From an uncultured bacterium (lineage in GTDB: Bacteria; Verrucomicrobiota; Kiritimatiellia; RFP12; UBA1067), in assembly GCA_902799385.1 (NCBI GenBank), contig CADCAK010000012.1, forward strand, positions 1 through 64,000: 64,000 nucleotides of DNA, in the 5' to 3' direction. Shown in pieces: positions 27,615-36,669 of the stretch. Each line of letters opens with the position of its first letter. Position 1 is the first letter of the stretch. Made by a program: the position numbers and the translations under genes. The notes below the pieces were generated by a model. The model was not told the DNA's origin and did no database searches. It saw only the letters and a program-made list of their open reading frames with translations.

Positions 27615-28943
27615 TCAGCGGGGAACGGGCCTGCCGACGAGTGTCTGCGGATGCGCCTCCGTGACTTCGACGCGCACCGTCTCGCCGCTCTTTTCTGTCG
27701 CTTCGCCCGCGACATCCCATACGACGATGCGGTTGCCGGAGTCTCGGCCCGACCATCGGGACTTGTTGCGCTTCGACGGACCCTCGACCATCACTTCGCG
27801 GACTGTTCCCACAAGGCGGTCGTTGCGTTCCTGCCCACGCCGCTCCTGGTCTTCGAGTAGCACCTGGTCACGCCGCTCCTTCTCGGCGGTCGGCACATCG
27901 TCTGGAAGCGCGGCCGAGCGCGTGCCAGGGCGCGGAGAGTACTTGAAGACAAAGGAATTGTCAAAGCCGGCCTCGTCCATCAGCGAGCGCGTCGCCTCGA
28001 AGTCGGCCTCCGTCTCGCCCGGATAGCCGACGATGACGTCGGTCGTGACGGCGAACTCGGGGTCAAAGTCGCGCAGCTTCCTCACGGCTGCGAGGTATTC
28101 GTCGCGCGTGTAGCGGCGCCCCATCTCGGCAAGGACGCGGTCCGAGCCGGACTGGACGGGCAGGTGAAGATGTCGGCAAATCTGCGGGAACTCGCGGTAG
28201 GCGCGCACGAGCTCGTCCGTACAACCTTTCGGATGCGCGCTCGTGAAGCGGATGCGCTCAATGCCGGGGACAGTGGCTATCGCCTCAAGAAGACGCGGAA
28301 ACGGCTCGGTGTATCCGCCAGGGCTCGGCGCGTCCTTTTCGTCCCACGCCGCGTTGCGCACGCCGTACCTGAGCACGCTCTGCCCCAGAAGGCACACTTC
28401 CTTGACGCCGCGTTTCGCGAGCGCGGTAACTTCGGCGACGACTTCTCGCGCAGGGCGGGAATATTCATGGCCTCGGACGTCCGGCACGATGCAGTAGCTG
28501 CAGCGGTTGTCGCACCCGAGGAGAACCGTAACGAACGCCTGCCATCCCCCTTCGACATGCGCGGCAAGGCAGTCCGGCACAAGGTCTTCGCCAAGCTCAA
28601 GCCGTGGCAAGCGCCCTTCCTCGAGGATGCGCGGGATGAGACCGAACGCGCGCGGACCGACGGCGAAGTCAAGTTTTGGGAGGCGCTTGAAGACGTCCGC
28701 GCCCATCCGCTTGACGGCACAGCCCATAAGCCCCGTGAGCTTCTTTGCGGCGATGAGGTTGCCGACCTTGCCGACTGCCTTTTCCTCGGCCTTCTGGCGA
28801 ACGGTACAGCTGTTGACGATTACGAGCTCTGCTTCCTCTTCGCCCGCCGCCTTCTCGTGCCCAGCGGCGACAAGCAGAGCCTCGACCGCCTCCGAGTCGC
28901 GCACGTTCATCTGGCATCCGTATGTGTGGATATGGAATTTCAT
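27615..28943 (-). CDS. miaB: tRNA-2-methylthio-N6-dimethylallyladenosine synthase
   Basis: A radical-SAM methylthiotransferase modifying A37 of tRNAs. 442 residues. The N-terminal UPF0004 domain has cysteines in TYGCQMNVRDSE, NSCTVR and GCAVKRM. The radical-SAM cluster is GCDNRCSYCIVP (about residues 145-156), and a TRAM domain is at the C-terminus (VMVEGPSKRN, GRPV). The length and the QMNVRDSE signature favour MiaB over MtaB or RimO. It follows the methyltransferase gene by 24 nt. Confidence 0.92.
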   Translation of the reverse strand: MKFHIHTYGCQMNVRDSEAVEALLVAAGHEKAAGEEEAELVIVNSCTVRQKAEEKAVGKVGNLIAAKKLTGLMGCAVKRMGADVFKRLPKLDFAVGPRAFGLIPRILEEGRLPRLELGEDLVPDCLAAHVEGGWQAFVTVLLGCDNRCSYCIVPDVRGHEYSRPAREVVAEVTALAKRGVKEVCLLGQSVLRYGVRNAAWDEKDAPSPGGYTEPFPRLLEAIATVPGIERIRFTSAHPKGCTDELVRAYREFPQICRHLHLPVQSGSDRVLAEMGRRYTRDEYLAAVRKLRDFDPEFAVTTDVIVGYPGETEADFEATRSLMDEAGFDNSFVFKYSPRPGTRSAALPDDVPTAEKERRDQVLLEDQERRGQERNDRLVGTVREVMVEGPSKRNKSRWSGRDSGNRIVVWDVAGEATEKSGETVRVEVTEAHPQTLVGRPVPR

Positions 28944-28967
28944 TCGTTGCTGGCGTCGGCGCAGCGT

Positions 28968-30167
28968 CTATCCGTTCCGGCGCCTCTTCAGTGCGACGAG
29001 GGTTTCAAAACGGGCGGTGCGCGGAAACATGTTGAACCAGCGGACGGACTCTACCGCATAGGAACTCGAAAGCGTCTTGAGGTCGCGCATAAGCGTCGCG
29101 GGATCACACGAGACGTAGAGGATGCGCGGCGCGGCAGACGCGGCAAGCCACTTCGGGACATTCGGCTCAAGCCCGCCACGCGGCGGATCTACGATCACCG
29201 TTGTCCTCGGCCCAATCTTTATGCGGCCGACATTGCGCCCAACCTGCTCCGAGAAGAACCTTGCGTCTATCGCCTTCTGCGCGGCAGCATTTCGCTTCGC
29301 AAACTCTATCGCCTGACGCCCGGACTCTATGCCTGTCAGCCGCGGCGGCTTGCAGCAAAGCCCCAGCACGCCGACGCCGCAGTAGAGGTCGAGGACCTCC
29401 GGAGCTTCCGCCGCACCCTTCTGGTATTCGGCAACTACCGCTTTCGCAAGTTCCTCGCCGACATCGGTGTTCACCTGGTAGAACCCATCCGCAGGAACTT
29501 CAAAGTCGAGTCCGCAAGTCGTTTCCTTCAGAACTAAGTCCTTCGGCGCGTCGCCTATCCACCACTTGACGCCGCTCTTCTTCGTCCAGCGGACGGTGAC
29601 GCTTCCCTTGCGCTCGGTGTCCTTGCGCACCTGGATCGGGCCCGTCGTAAGCAGCGTCGTGACGGCGCGGCGTATTTCGCCGAGGCTCGAGTTGATCTCG
29701 GGACGCGCAAGCGGATCGTCGGCGACATCGACAATTTCGTGCGACGGCTCGGTGCGGTAGCCGATGCGCCAGACATTGCCGTATTTCGCAAAGTGGTAGA
29801 CGACCTTGTTGCGATAGTTGAACTCAGAGCCGCCCTTCGCGGAGACGAATTCTGGCACTTCGATGCGGGCACGCTCGAGGAATTCCATAAGCTGGCCCTC
29901 CTTCGCCTTTAGCTCACCGTCATAGGAGAGATTGGCGTAGACCATCCCGGGCACGACGCGCCCTGCCTCGCATTCGACGCGATCGGGAGATTTCTCAACG
30001 ACCTCGACAAGACGCGCCTTGACGAAATGCTTCTTCTCCTCGACGATCTCCGCCTTGACCTGCTCGCCGGCCCATGCGCCGGGAACGAAAACGACACGTC
30101 CGTCGCCAAGGCGCCCGAGCCCGTCGCCGCCGTAGACGTTCTTTGCAATGTAGACAGTTGAAGTCAT
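28968..30167 (-). CDS. TrmA/RlmD-family RNA (uracil-5-)-methyltransferase without the Fe-S cysteines
   Basis: 399 residues: N-terminal TRAM domain ([20 protein letters not shown]), then the SAM-dependent methyltransferase core with [21 protein letters not shown] and the catalytic Cys region [13 protein letters not shown]. Most RlmD-type enzymes carry an Fe-S cluster near residue 70-90 (C-x-n-C-x2-C). Here the region reads [20 protein letters not shown], with only one Cys, so the cluster is absent. The target (tRNA U54 or a 23S rRNA site) cannot be assigned. The ATG at 30167 overlaps the nfo stop by 4 nt. Confidence 0.82.
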   Translation of the reverse strand: MTSTVYIAKNVYGGDGLGRLGDGRVVFVPGAWAGEQVKAEIVEEKKHFVKARLVEVVEKSPDRVECEAGRVVPGMVYANLSYDGELKAKEGQLMEFLERARIEVPEFVSAKGGSEFNYRNKVVYHFAKYGNVWRIGYRTEPSHEIVDVADDPLARPEINSSLGEIRRAVTTLLTTGPIQVRKDTERKGSVTVRWTKKSGVKWWIGDAPKDLVLKETTCGLDFEVPADGFYQVNTDVGEELAKAVVAEYQKGAAEAPEVLDLYCGVGVLGLCCKPPRLTGIESGRQAIEFAKRNAAAQKAIDARFFSEQVGRNVGRIKIGPRTTVIVDPPRGGLEPNVPKWLAASAAPRILYVSCDPATLMRDLKTLSSSYAVESVRWFNMFPRTARFETLVALKRRRNG

Positions 30168-31054
30168 GTATCCTTCCTCAGTTTCCTTATGAGCGCAATC
30201 TCGTCGCGGTATCCCTGCAGGTCGCACGGCGTTTCAAGGTAGAAAGGCAGGTCCCTAAGCTTCGGATGGTTCACGACGCGCATGAGCGCGTCAAGCCCGA
30301 TCTTCCCCTTGCCGATCTTCTCGTGGCGGTCCTTGTGTGCGCCGAGGGCGTTCATCGAGTCGTTGAGGTGAATCGCCTTTAGCCTGTCAAGCCCTACGAT
30401 TCGGTCAAACTCGGCGATTACGCCGTCAAGGTCGTTCACTATGTCGTAGCCGCCGTCCCAGACGTGGCACGTGTCGAGGCAGACGCCTATAGGGGGAACG
30501 GGGAATGGGGAATGGGGAACGGGGAACAGCCGGGACTCCGTACGGTCGATAATCGCGCGGATCTCGGCAAAATCCCTGCCGACCTCGCTGCCCTTCCCCG
30601 ACATGGTTTCGAGAAGGATTGTCGTGGAGGGAAGCTTGCCGCCGTGCGAATCGATCCAGCGAAGGAGTATGCGCGAGAGCATTCCAGATATGAGGTTGAC
30701 CCCCTCTTCGGCGCCCTGCCCGACATGGCTGCCTGGATGAAAGTTGTACATCGCGCCCGGAGTATGTTCAAGGCGATCCAAGTCATCTGCCATTACCTCC
30801 TCGGCAAACTCTCGGACACGCAGCTCGGCGCCCGCCGCGTTCAGCGTGTATGGCGCGTGGGCGAGAATCGGGCCGATGCCGTTCGCAGCGGCAAAGTCGA
30901 GGAACGCCGCGACATCGCCCCTGTCTATAGGCTTCGCCGCGCCGCCGCGCGGGTTGCGCGTGAAGAACTGGAACACGTTCGCGCCGATCGACACGGCCGT
31001 CTGCCCCATGGCGAGATAGCCCCCCGATGCGCTGAGATGACATCCTATTTTCAT
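30164..31054 (-). CDS. nfo: Deoxyribonuclease IV (AP endonuclease)
   Basis: Cleaves 5' of abasic sites in base-excision repair. 296 residues. The zinc-site motifs are present: [61 protein letters not shown] and FYLETP. A Pro/Phe-rich insert ([13 protein letters not shown]) in front of GVCLDTCH comes from a heptamer repeat and keeps the frame. Start is the ATG at 31054, 8 nt after a TATACT box, which matches the family N-terminus [12 protein letters not shown]. Confidence 0.93.
   Translation of the reverse strand: MKIGCHLSASGGYLAMGQTAVSIGANVFQFFTRNPRGGAAKPIDRGDVAAFLDFAAANGIGPILAHAPYTLNAAGAELRVREFAEEVMADDLDRLEHTPGAMYNFHPGSHVGQGAEEGVNLISGMLSRILLRWIDSHGGKLPSTTILLETMSGKGSEVGRDFAEIRAIIDRTESRLFPVPHSPFPVPPIGVCLDTCHVWDGGYDIVNDLDGVIAEFDRIVGLDRLKAIHLNDSMNALGAHKDRHEKIGKGKIGLDALMRVVNHPKLRDLPFYLETPCDLQGYRDEIALIRKLRKDT
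30492..30527. repeat. In-frame ggggaay heptamer array inside nfo
   Basis: Five consecutive 7-bp units (ggggaac or ggggaat). The same heptamer family recurs in gltB (60010) and lysS (63841). Confidence 0.85.
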
Positions 31055-31062
31055 TGACGGGA

Positions 31063-31071
31063 AGTATAGCA
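31063..31071 (-). promoter_or_regulatory. Extended -10 promoter of nfo
   Basis: TGCTATACT on the minus strand, 8 nt before the nfo ATG; near-leaderless. Confidence 0.55.
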
Positions 31072-31094
31072 TAATCGCGCCGCCTGCACCACAG

Positions 31095-32942
31095 TCACTT
31101 CAATCCCAGAATGCGCGAGATCGCACCCGTCACCTTCGACATCGCGCTTTCGAAATCGCCCTTCCTGGCAGGGACTGTCGCGCTCTCCACGACGGCGTCG
31201 CCCTGCTTCAACGAAACCTCTACGGCGTTCCCCGCGCGGCGGACCGATATCGCAAACTCGACGACTTCCTCTGGCGGCGGCTCGTCCGGCTGCGGCTCCG
31301 GCGGCTTTTCGTCGGTTTGCGGCTGCGGCTCGTTCATCTCGTCGAGAATCGTCCTCGCGAGAAGCTCTATCTTGCGCCGGACGCTCGGGAAAAGCGCCTT
31401 GTGCTGTTCGGCGGCGTTCGCGGGACGCTTCGCCTCGTCGGGCCAGAGCGTGTCGAGCCGCGACGCCTCCCACGACGCCTCGGTCGCCTGGGTGAGCAGT
31501 TCCACGACGGTCTTCAAATCTGGCGTGCGCGACCAGAAAGAGTCCTTGCGCCGCTTCGCCTCGACGAGGACCTGCGCGTGGCTCCTGTCCACGATGGCGT
31601 TCTGCGCAGCGATCGCGCTGCGAGCGATGTCGAACGCGGCGGCCACCTCGGCGTCGGCGCGGCGGTCTGCCTCTTCCATGAGCGGCCTACCCTGCGGCGC
31701 GTCCGCGAGTGGCTTGAGGGCCGCGAGCGAACGCCACTCCCTCACCGACTTCGCGTAGTCGCTTCTCGCCGCCACGTCATCCGCGACTTCCGCAGGCGGG
31801 AACCAGGTGCCGTCCGCGAGCGCGGGCCACGTGCCGTCGGCCTGGCGCTTCGCCGCAGCCGCGCGCGCCTCGCGCCACTTTGGAAGGACTTCCCTTCTCA
31901 CCTTCGCGTCGGCTGCCTTCCCGATACGCTCGCAGCCGAGGCGCGAGGAAAGGTACTGACGCAGTTCGCCGCGCTCGGGGAGCGGCGCGTCGCCGCACGT
32001 CCCGTCGAGGGCGCACGCAAGGAGCGCTGCGGAGTAGCGGCTTGCGAATATCCTCTCGCTCTCCGAGGCCTTCACGTGCATTTGCGGCGACTCGACGATC
32101 TCCCTAAGTATCGAATCGACGTCGACCTCGACCTTGGTCGTTTCCATCTTCTTTTCGAGGCGGTCGAGGGTGCGGCGCTCTACGGCGGGGCCGATGGACT
32201 TCTCGAACGTCCCAGCGAATACGCCCCACGCCTTTGACGGATCGTCCGCCTTTTCGCGGCGCTCCTTCACGTTTTCCTTGAGACGCGCCTTTAGGTCTGC
32301 GGCGAGCATCGACGGCGCGGCGGTGTCGCACCTCGCGCGCATCAGATACTCCGCCTGCCTGCGCTGCTCGCGGCGGGCGTCCTTTATGACCGGCTCCACC
32401 ATGCGCTCGCTTATGAACTGGCGGTTTTCGGCAAACACCGCCGTCTTCTGCCCGTCGAGGATGCGCTTCTGCATCTGCTCGCGAAGTTCGTCGTCACTTT
32501 TTGCATCGAACTCGGCCTCTGTAGGACGAGTCGCAGCGACAATGGTCCTGGCCTGTGCCTCGACTGCGGCCTTGCGCTCGGCGGCGAACGCGGACGCGAA
32601 GTGCCTGCCTGCGATTTCGCCGGCACTTCCGGCGTCGAGCTCCGCCGCGCCCGGCGCGATGCCAAGCCGTTCGGCGATGTCGCGCGACCTCGCCGCGAAC
32701 TGCGCGCGCAGCTCGTCGGCAAAGACACCGCGGCAAAGCGCCTCGGCCTCGTCCGGCTTCTCGAACTTCTTTGGGTCGGCAAGCATCGCCCTCTCAAGCG
32801 CCCCCGGCGCTGGCCCCTTGTCGAGCAGTTCTCCGCGCACGCGGGAAAGCGAGATGTCGCGAGCGCCGTCGCGCGCCGTGGCGTCGAACTCGGCGTTGCC
32901 CGCCGAGAGCGTCGCGGCCAAAAGCAATGCAAGCATGTTCAT
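31095..32942 (-). CDS. Secreted Ala/Arg/Glu-rich helical protein, unknown function
   Basis: 615 residues with a short signal peptide ([17 protein letters not shown]). The rest is strongly helical and charged, rich in Ala, Arg and Glu, with only a few cysteines. A Pro/Glu-rich linker ([20 protein letters not shown]) precedes a final ~60-residue beta/alpha segment ending SRILGLK. The ATG at 32942 overlaps the upstream stop by 4 nt. It is the last gene of the nadE, channel-like, single-span, helical unit, so I infer it works with that membrane pair in the periplasm. No family recognised. Confidence 0.6.
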   Translation of the reverse strand: MNMLALLLAATLSAGNAEFDATARDGARDISLSRVRGELLDKGPAPGALERAMLADPKKFEKPDEAEALCRGVFADELRAQFAARSRDIAERLGIAPGAAELDAGSAGEIAGRHFASAFAAERKAAVEAQARTIVAATRPTEAEFDAKSDDELREQMQKRILDGQKTAVFAENRQFISERMVEPVIKDARREQRRQAEYLMRARCDTAAPSMLAADLKARLKENVKERREKADDPSKAWGVFAGTFEKSIGPAVERRTLDRLEKKMETTKVEVDVDSILREIVESPQMHVKASESERIFASRYSAALLACALDGTCGDAPLPERGELRQYLSSRLGCERIGKAADAKVRREVLPKWREARAAAAKRQADGTWPALADGTWFPPAEVADDVAARSDYAKSVREWRSLAALKPLADAPQGRPLMEEADRRADAEVAAAFDIARSAIAAQNAIVDRSHAQVLVEAKRRKDSFWSRTPDLKTVVELLTQATEASWEASRLDTLWPDEAKRPANAAEQHKALFPSVRRKIELLARTILDEMNEPQPQTDEKPPEPQPDEPPPEEVVEFAISVRRAGNAVEVSLKQGDAVVESATVPARKGDFESAMSKVTGAISRILGLK

Positions 32943-33637
32943 GGCAGTACCTCCGCGCCGGTCGCCTCGGCCACGAGCCTGAGTGACCTTGCCTTCAGTG
33001 CGTCCGCAAGCGCGCTTGGGTCGGCGATGTCGCCGAGCGCGGACGGGTTTTCGATCCACTGGCGCTGGAGGCGCGCAGCAAGAGCTCGCTGCACGCCCCG
33101 CGCGTCGAGGCGGACTTCCTCGACGCTGCGCGCGATCTCTTCGCCGAGCCATGCCCTTTCGCCGTCGGCAAGCGAGTCTTCGGCGAGCTTCGCCTCGTCG
33201 AGGACGGCGGACTTCCACGCGGCGGCGAGCGCGGCGGGGTCGCGGTAGTCGGCGAACGCGGCGGCGGAACCGGACGCAAAAGCGGCCTTCGCCGCAGGCG
33301 CGAGCTCTATGCGTCCGCCCTTCACGTGCTCGTCGGCGTCGAACGAGCGGCGGCCGTCGGTGCCCTGGGTCATGAGCGCGTTAAGGCCATATTTCACGCG
33401 ATGGTCCTCGGCGACCTTGTCAAGCGCGAGGATCAGCTTCTGCCTGTTCACCTCGATGATTTCCTCGGCGCGCTCCTTGCGCGACGTCTCGACGAAGATG
33501 AAGTAGGCGATCATAAAGACCATGAGAAGCGCGAACACGACCTGGAGAAGAAGCCCTTGCAGGTCTTCGGTCGTGGCCCGGCGGGAGGCGTCGCCACCAA
33601 GGAGCCGTTTCAGCGCAGCGCGGTCGGATTCCGTCAT
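32939..33637 (-). CDS. Single-span membrane protein, possible MotB/ExbD-position partner
   Basis: 232 residues. A short cytoplasmic N-terminus is followed by one membrane helix (about residues 28-48, LLLQVVFALLMVFMIAYFIF) and a periplasmic Ala-rich helical domain. Layout and gene order next to a MotA/ExbB-like gene suggest the stator or ExbD-type partner. However, I see neither the usual helix-embedded Asp of MotB/ExbD nor an OmpA peptidoglycan-binding domain, so it may be a different kind of partner. It overlaps the next gene by 4 nt and follows the previous one by 9 nt. Confidence 0.55.
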   Translation of the reverse strand: MTESDRAALKRLLGGDASRRATTEDLQGLLLQVVFALLMVFMIAYFIFVETSRKERAEEIIEVNRQKLILALDKVAEDHRVKYGLNALMTQGTDGRRSFDADEHVKGGRIELAPAAKAAFASGSAAAFADYRDPAALAAAWKSAVLDEAKLAEDSLADGERAWLGEEIARSVEEVRLDARGVQRALAARLQRQWIENPSALGDIADPSALADALKARSLRLVAEATGAEVLP

Positions 33638-33646
33638 GGCGCGTCC

Positions 33647-34483
33647 TCACCCCCTGAGCGCCGCGGCGACCCGCGCAAGGCGCGCCTCCGTCTCGGCGCG
33701 GGCTTCGTCGGCGGCCTTTGCGCGGCGCTCGAGCGCGTCCATCTCGCGCTTGAAGAACTCGACGTACTCCCTCTGCCGCGCGTTGAAGTCGCGCTCGAAC
33801 GCGGCCTCGCGCTCCTCGAACTTCCGTTCATACGCCGCCTCGCGCCGCTCGAAGGCCGCCGCGAACTCGGCCTCGCGCCGCTCGAACGCGTCGGACGCCG
33901 CGCCGAGGCGCACGACGAGCCTGTCCACGGCAGCCGCGAGGTCGCCGTCGTCGGTCTCGGCGAGCCCGGTCTCCTCAAGGAGCCGCGTGAAATACGGCCT
34001 AACGAGCGGACGGTCGACGAGGAACACCCAGACTACTGCGGTCAAGGTCGAGAAGAGCGCGGTGTGCAGGCACTGCATGAGGTCTGCCATCGTAACCGTG
34101 TCAAGCTTGAAGTAGCCGATTACTATGATTCCCCAAAGCGTGCCAAGAAGCCCGAGCGCGACGTTCAGCTGGTCGGAGCCCCGGAAGAACGGGAAGTCAC
34201 CCGCGCGGCAGCGGCGGCCGCGAACCATGCGAAGGAGCGAAAGCGACATGCAGAGGAACCCGAGCGCCGGGATGAACGTCGTGACCGCCGAATAGTCCAC
34301 GACCGCCCAGTCGAGCCACGGGACAAACCCGGGAGCCTTGGCCGCGAACGCCGACGAGTCGCCGCCGGCGGCGCTGAACGACGACCACCAGTTGAATATG
34401 GCTACAACATTGTTTGCGAAGGCAAGCGCAAAGAAGACTGTCGCACAGATGCAGGCAGAAAGAAGGAAAATAACCTTTTTCAT
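33647..34483 (-). CDS. MotA/TolQ/ExbB-like membrane protein with coiled-coil tail
   Basis: 278 residues. Hydrophobic segments lie at about 4-28, 57-80, 103-122 and 131-152. The third and fourth (LGLLGTLWGIIVIGYFKLDT ... LHTALFSTLTAVVWVFLVD) match the channel helices of the MotA/TolQ/ExbB family. A cytoplasmic tail (about 185-278) holds repeated FERRE-type units of about 7-11 residues (FERREAEFAAAFERREAAYE), predicted to coil. The ATG overlaps the nadE stop by 4 nt. An energy-coupling role through proton flow is inferred from the family only. Confidence 0.65.
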   Translation of the reverse strand: MKKVIFLLSACICATVFFALAFANNVVAIFNWWSSFSAAGGDSSAFAAKAPGFVPWLDWAVVDYSAVTTFIPALGFLCMSLSLLRMVRGRRCRAGDFPFFRGSDQLNVALGLLGTLWGIIVIGYFKLDTVTMADLMQCLHTALFSTLTAVVWVFLVDRPLVRPYFTRLLEETGLAETDDGDLAAAVDRLVVRLGAASDAFERREAEFAAAFERREAAYERKFEEREAAFERDFNARQREYVEFFKREMDALERRAKAADEARAETEARLARVAAALRG

Positions 34484-35547
34484 AGTATCCCCGTTGGCAT
34501 GTCTGACGGTATCGACCAGCTCTCCTTCGAGAAGTCGAACGAGAAGACCCTTATTCCGTCGGGCGCGCAGTTGCGCTTGAACGCCTGGGAGACAAGACGG
34601 TAGAGGAACGTGTCGAGCGTGCGGCCGATGAGGTCGAGCCCGAACGCCTTGCCGTAGCGCTTCGCGGCGGCGTCGTAGAGCGCCTTGCGGCCAAGTCCGT
34701 TCCTGCAGAAGTTCCAGATGAAGAAGTCGTGCAGCTCGTAGGGGCCGATCTTGTCCTCGGTGACCTGGCCCTTCACGAGCTCTGGGCTCACGGGCGTAGC
34801 GACGATATCAAGCAGCGCCTTCGCCGCCTTACGGGAGTTTAAAGTTGAAAGTGAAGAGCGTAAAGTTGATGTGCAACTTTTCACTTTACACTTTAAACTT
34901 TCAACTCTCTCTTCAGCCCACCACCGGCAGACCTTGCGGACGACTGTCTTCGGGACGCCGGAGTTTACGCCGAACATCGACATGTGGTCGCCGTTGTAGG
35001 TGCACCAGCCGAGCGCGATCTCCGACATGTCGCCCGTGCCGAGGACTATGCCGCCGACCATGTTCGCCTTGTCCATCAGTATCATGGTGCGCATGCGCGC
35101 CTGAGCGTTCTCGTAGGCGGCGTCGGGCGTCTTTCCGTCGTGCCCGATGTCCTTTAGGTGCTGCCGCACCGACTTCGCGATCGAAATCGTCTCCATCTTC
35201 ACCCCGAGCCCTTCGCAGAGGAGGTCGGCGTTCGTCTTCGTGCGCGTCGAGGTGCCGAAGCCGGGCATCGTGTAGGAGTGGATGCCGGAGAGGGGAAGCG
35301 AAAGCTTCTTGAAAGCGCCGACGGCGACGAGAAGCACTAGCGCGGAGTCAAGGCCCCCCGACACGCCGACAACGACGTCCTTTACGCCGATGCGCTTGAG
35401 TCGAAGCGTGAGGCCGTCAACCTGTTTTGCGTAGACCTTCGCGGGATCGCAGGGGAACGGGGCGGACGCCGCGCGCCCCTTCGGGAGCTTGGCGAGGCTG
35501 CCGAGAGTCCCGCCGCTCTTGATGTATTCCTTTAGACGCTTGTCCAT
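34480..35547 (-). CDS. nadE: NAD+ synthetase, synthetase domain only
   Basis: Amidates deamido-NAD to NAD. 355 residues. The PP-loop VGVSGGLDSALVLLVAV, then NAQARMRTMILMDKANMVGG, GTGDMSEIALGWCTYNGDHM and FGVNSGVPKT, resemble the C-terminal half of the large two-domain glutamine-dependent enzymes. The N-terminal nitrilase-type glutaminase domain is absent, so ammonia or a separate glutaminase must supply nitrogen. A Ser/Leu/Lys-rich insert (about residues 213-232) comes from an inverted repeat at 34837-34912. The ATG at 35547 lies 7 nt after a TATAAT box. Confidence 0.88.
   Translation of the reverse strand: MDKRLKEYIKSGGTLGSLAKLPKGRAASAPFPCDPAKVYAKQVDGLTLRLKRIGVKDVVVGVSGGLDSALVLLVAVGAFKKLSLPLSGIHSYTMPGFGTSTRTKTNADLLCEGLGVKMETISIAKSVRQHLKDIGHDGKTPDAAYENAQARMRTMILMDKANMVGGIVLGTGDMSEIALGWCTYNGDHMSMFGVNSGVPKTVVRKVCRWWAEERVESLKCKVKSCTSTLRSSLSTLNSRKAAKALLDIVATPVSPELVKGQVTEDKIGPYELHDFFIWNFCRNGLGRKALYDAAAKRYGKAFGLDLIGRTLDTFLYRLVSQAFKRNCAPDGIRVFSFDFSKESWSIPSDMPTGIL
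34837..34912. repeat. Inverted-arm heptamer element inside nadE
   Basis: The left arm (gtttaaagttgaaagtgaa) and right arm (ttcactttacactttaaac then tttcaac) are approximate reverse complements of 7-bp periodic sequence, so the element can fold into a hairpin. It sits in frame within nadE. Confidence 0.75.
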
Positions 35548-35554
35548 GCGGTAG

Positions 35555-35563
35555 ATTATACCA
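35555..35563 (-). promoter_or_regulatory. Extended -10 promoter of nadE
   Basis: TGGTATAAT on the minus strand, 7 nt before the ATG; divergent from the rlmN promoter. Confidence 0.65.
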
Positions 35564-35577
35564 AAAAGCCGTCTCCC

Positions 35578-35596
35578 GCGCACGCCGCGCGTGCGC
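35578..35596. promoter_or_regulatory. Palindrome between divergent nadE and rlmN promoters
   Basis: GCGCACGC - CGC - GCGTGCGC is a perfect 8-bp-arm palindrome lying between the two outward-facing TATAAT boxes. It could be a shared operator; no regulator is known. Confidence 0.4.
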
Positions 35597-35599
35597 TTT

Positions 35600-35608
35600 T
35601 GGTATAAT
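35600..35608 (+). promoter_or_regulatory. Extended -10 promoter of rlmN
   Basis: TGGTATAAT followed by 8 nt and the rlmN ATG at 35617. No Shine-Dalgarno space. Confidence 0.65.
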
Positions 35609-35616
35609 GTGCGGAA

Positions 35617-36669
35617 ATGAAAAAGGCGTGGAGCATATTGCCGGACGAATGGAAGCCGATCCTGAAGGAGCGCGGCATGCGCGCATTCCGCGCCGACCAG
35701 ATACTCCAGGCGCTCTACCGCGACTACATCACCGACTGGGACCAGGCGACGACGCTCCCAAAGGATTTCCGCGAACAGCTGAAAACCGAGTTCCCGATCA
35801 CAAAGACTAAGACGCTCGAAGTTTCGAAGTCGTCGGACGGGACGCAAAAGCTACTCATTGGCCTTGAGGACGGCGAGTCTGTCGAGACGGTGCTTATCCC
35901 CGCGACCGGCCGCTTCACGCAGTGCATTTCGACGCAGGTCGGCTGCGGCATGGGCTGTGCGTTCTGCGCGTCGGGCGCGCGCGGCGTAGTGCGTTCGCTC
36001 ACCGCCGACGAGATTGTCGCGGAGTACATGGCGGGGCGAGCGCTCGGGGAGATAACGAACCTCGTAGTAATGGGCATGGGCGAGCCGTTCGCCAACTACG
36101 ACGAGACAATGCGGGCGCTCAAGCTCATCAACGCTGGGCGCGGCCCCAACCTCGGCGCACGTCACATAACGCTCTCCACCTGCGGCGTAGTCCCCGGCTT
36201 TGCGAAGCTCGCCGCCGAGGGAATACAGTTCGAGCTTTCCGTCTCGCTCCACGCGCCGAACGACGCTCTTCGCAACGAGCTGATGCCGGTAAACAAGAGG
36301 TGGCCAATTGACGAGCTCCTCGCCGCCTGCGCCGCCTACACCAAGGCGACGAAGAGGATCATCACCTTCGAGTACACGGTAATCAAGGGCGTGAACGACT
36401 CGCGAGAATGCGCCGAGGAGCTTGCGCGGCAGGTGAAGCGCGTTCCGATGGCGAAAGTAAATCTCATTCCCCTTTCACCCGTCTCTCACCGCCCCGACTT
36501 CAAGACGCCAGACGAGAGGACGATGCTTATGTTCCTCGACGTCCTAATGAAGAACCACGTGCAGACGATGCTGCGCCGCTCGCGCGGCAAGGACGCCGAC
36601 GCCGCCTGCGGCCAACTGCGTCTCCGCCGCCTAACCAAGTCAATTCCGCCGCCTATCCAAATCACTTGA
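35617..36669 (+). CDS. rlmN: Dual-specificity RNA methyltransferase RlmN
   Basis: Radical-SAM methylation of A2503 in 23S rRNA and A37 in some tRNAs. 350 residues. The Fe-S motif GCGMGCAFCASG is at about residues 109-120. Family motifs NLVVMGMGEPFANYD, LSTCGVVPG, SVSLHAPND and the methyl-carrying Cys region near the C-terminus (DADAACGQL) are present. Predicted leaderless from its promoter. Confidence 0.95.
   Translation: MKKAWSILPDEWKPILKERGMRAFRADQILQALYRDYITDWDQATTLPKDFREQLKTEFPITKTKTLEVSKSSDGTQKLLIGLEDGESVETVLIPATGRFTQCISTQVGCGMGCAFCASGARGVVRSLTADEIVAEYMAGRALGEITNLVVMGMGEPFANYDETMRALKLINAGRGPNLGARHITLSTCGVVPGFAKLAAEGIQFELSVSLHAPNDALRNELMPVNKRWPIDELLAACAAYTKATKRIITFEYTVIKGVNDSRECAEELARQVKRVPMAKVNLIPLSPVSHRPDFKTPDERTMLMFLDVLMKNHVQTMLRRSRGKDADAACGQLRLRRLTKSIPPPIQIT

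Noticed and set aside
30492-30527. Frameshift in nfo caused by the heptamer array
   Set aside because: The frame on both sides reads as conserved Nfo sequence, so the array length is compatible with an intact protein.
31095-33218. Longer start (33218) for the secreted helical protein
   Set aside because: The upstream part is antisense-type Arg-rich sequence within the preceding gene; the ATG at 32942 begins a signal peptide and forms an ATGA overlap.
31647-34483. Zorya-like defence system
   Set aside because: The MotA-like protein with coiled tail recalls ZorA, but the partner has no OmpA domain and no ZorC, ZorD or ZorE-type gene is present.
34480-35847. 100-residue N-terminal extension of nadE
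   Set aside because: It lies opposite the start of rlmN, is not family-like, and would run through both promoters.
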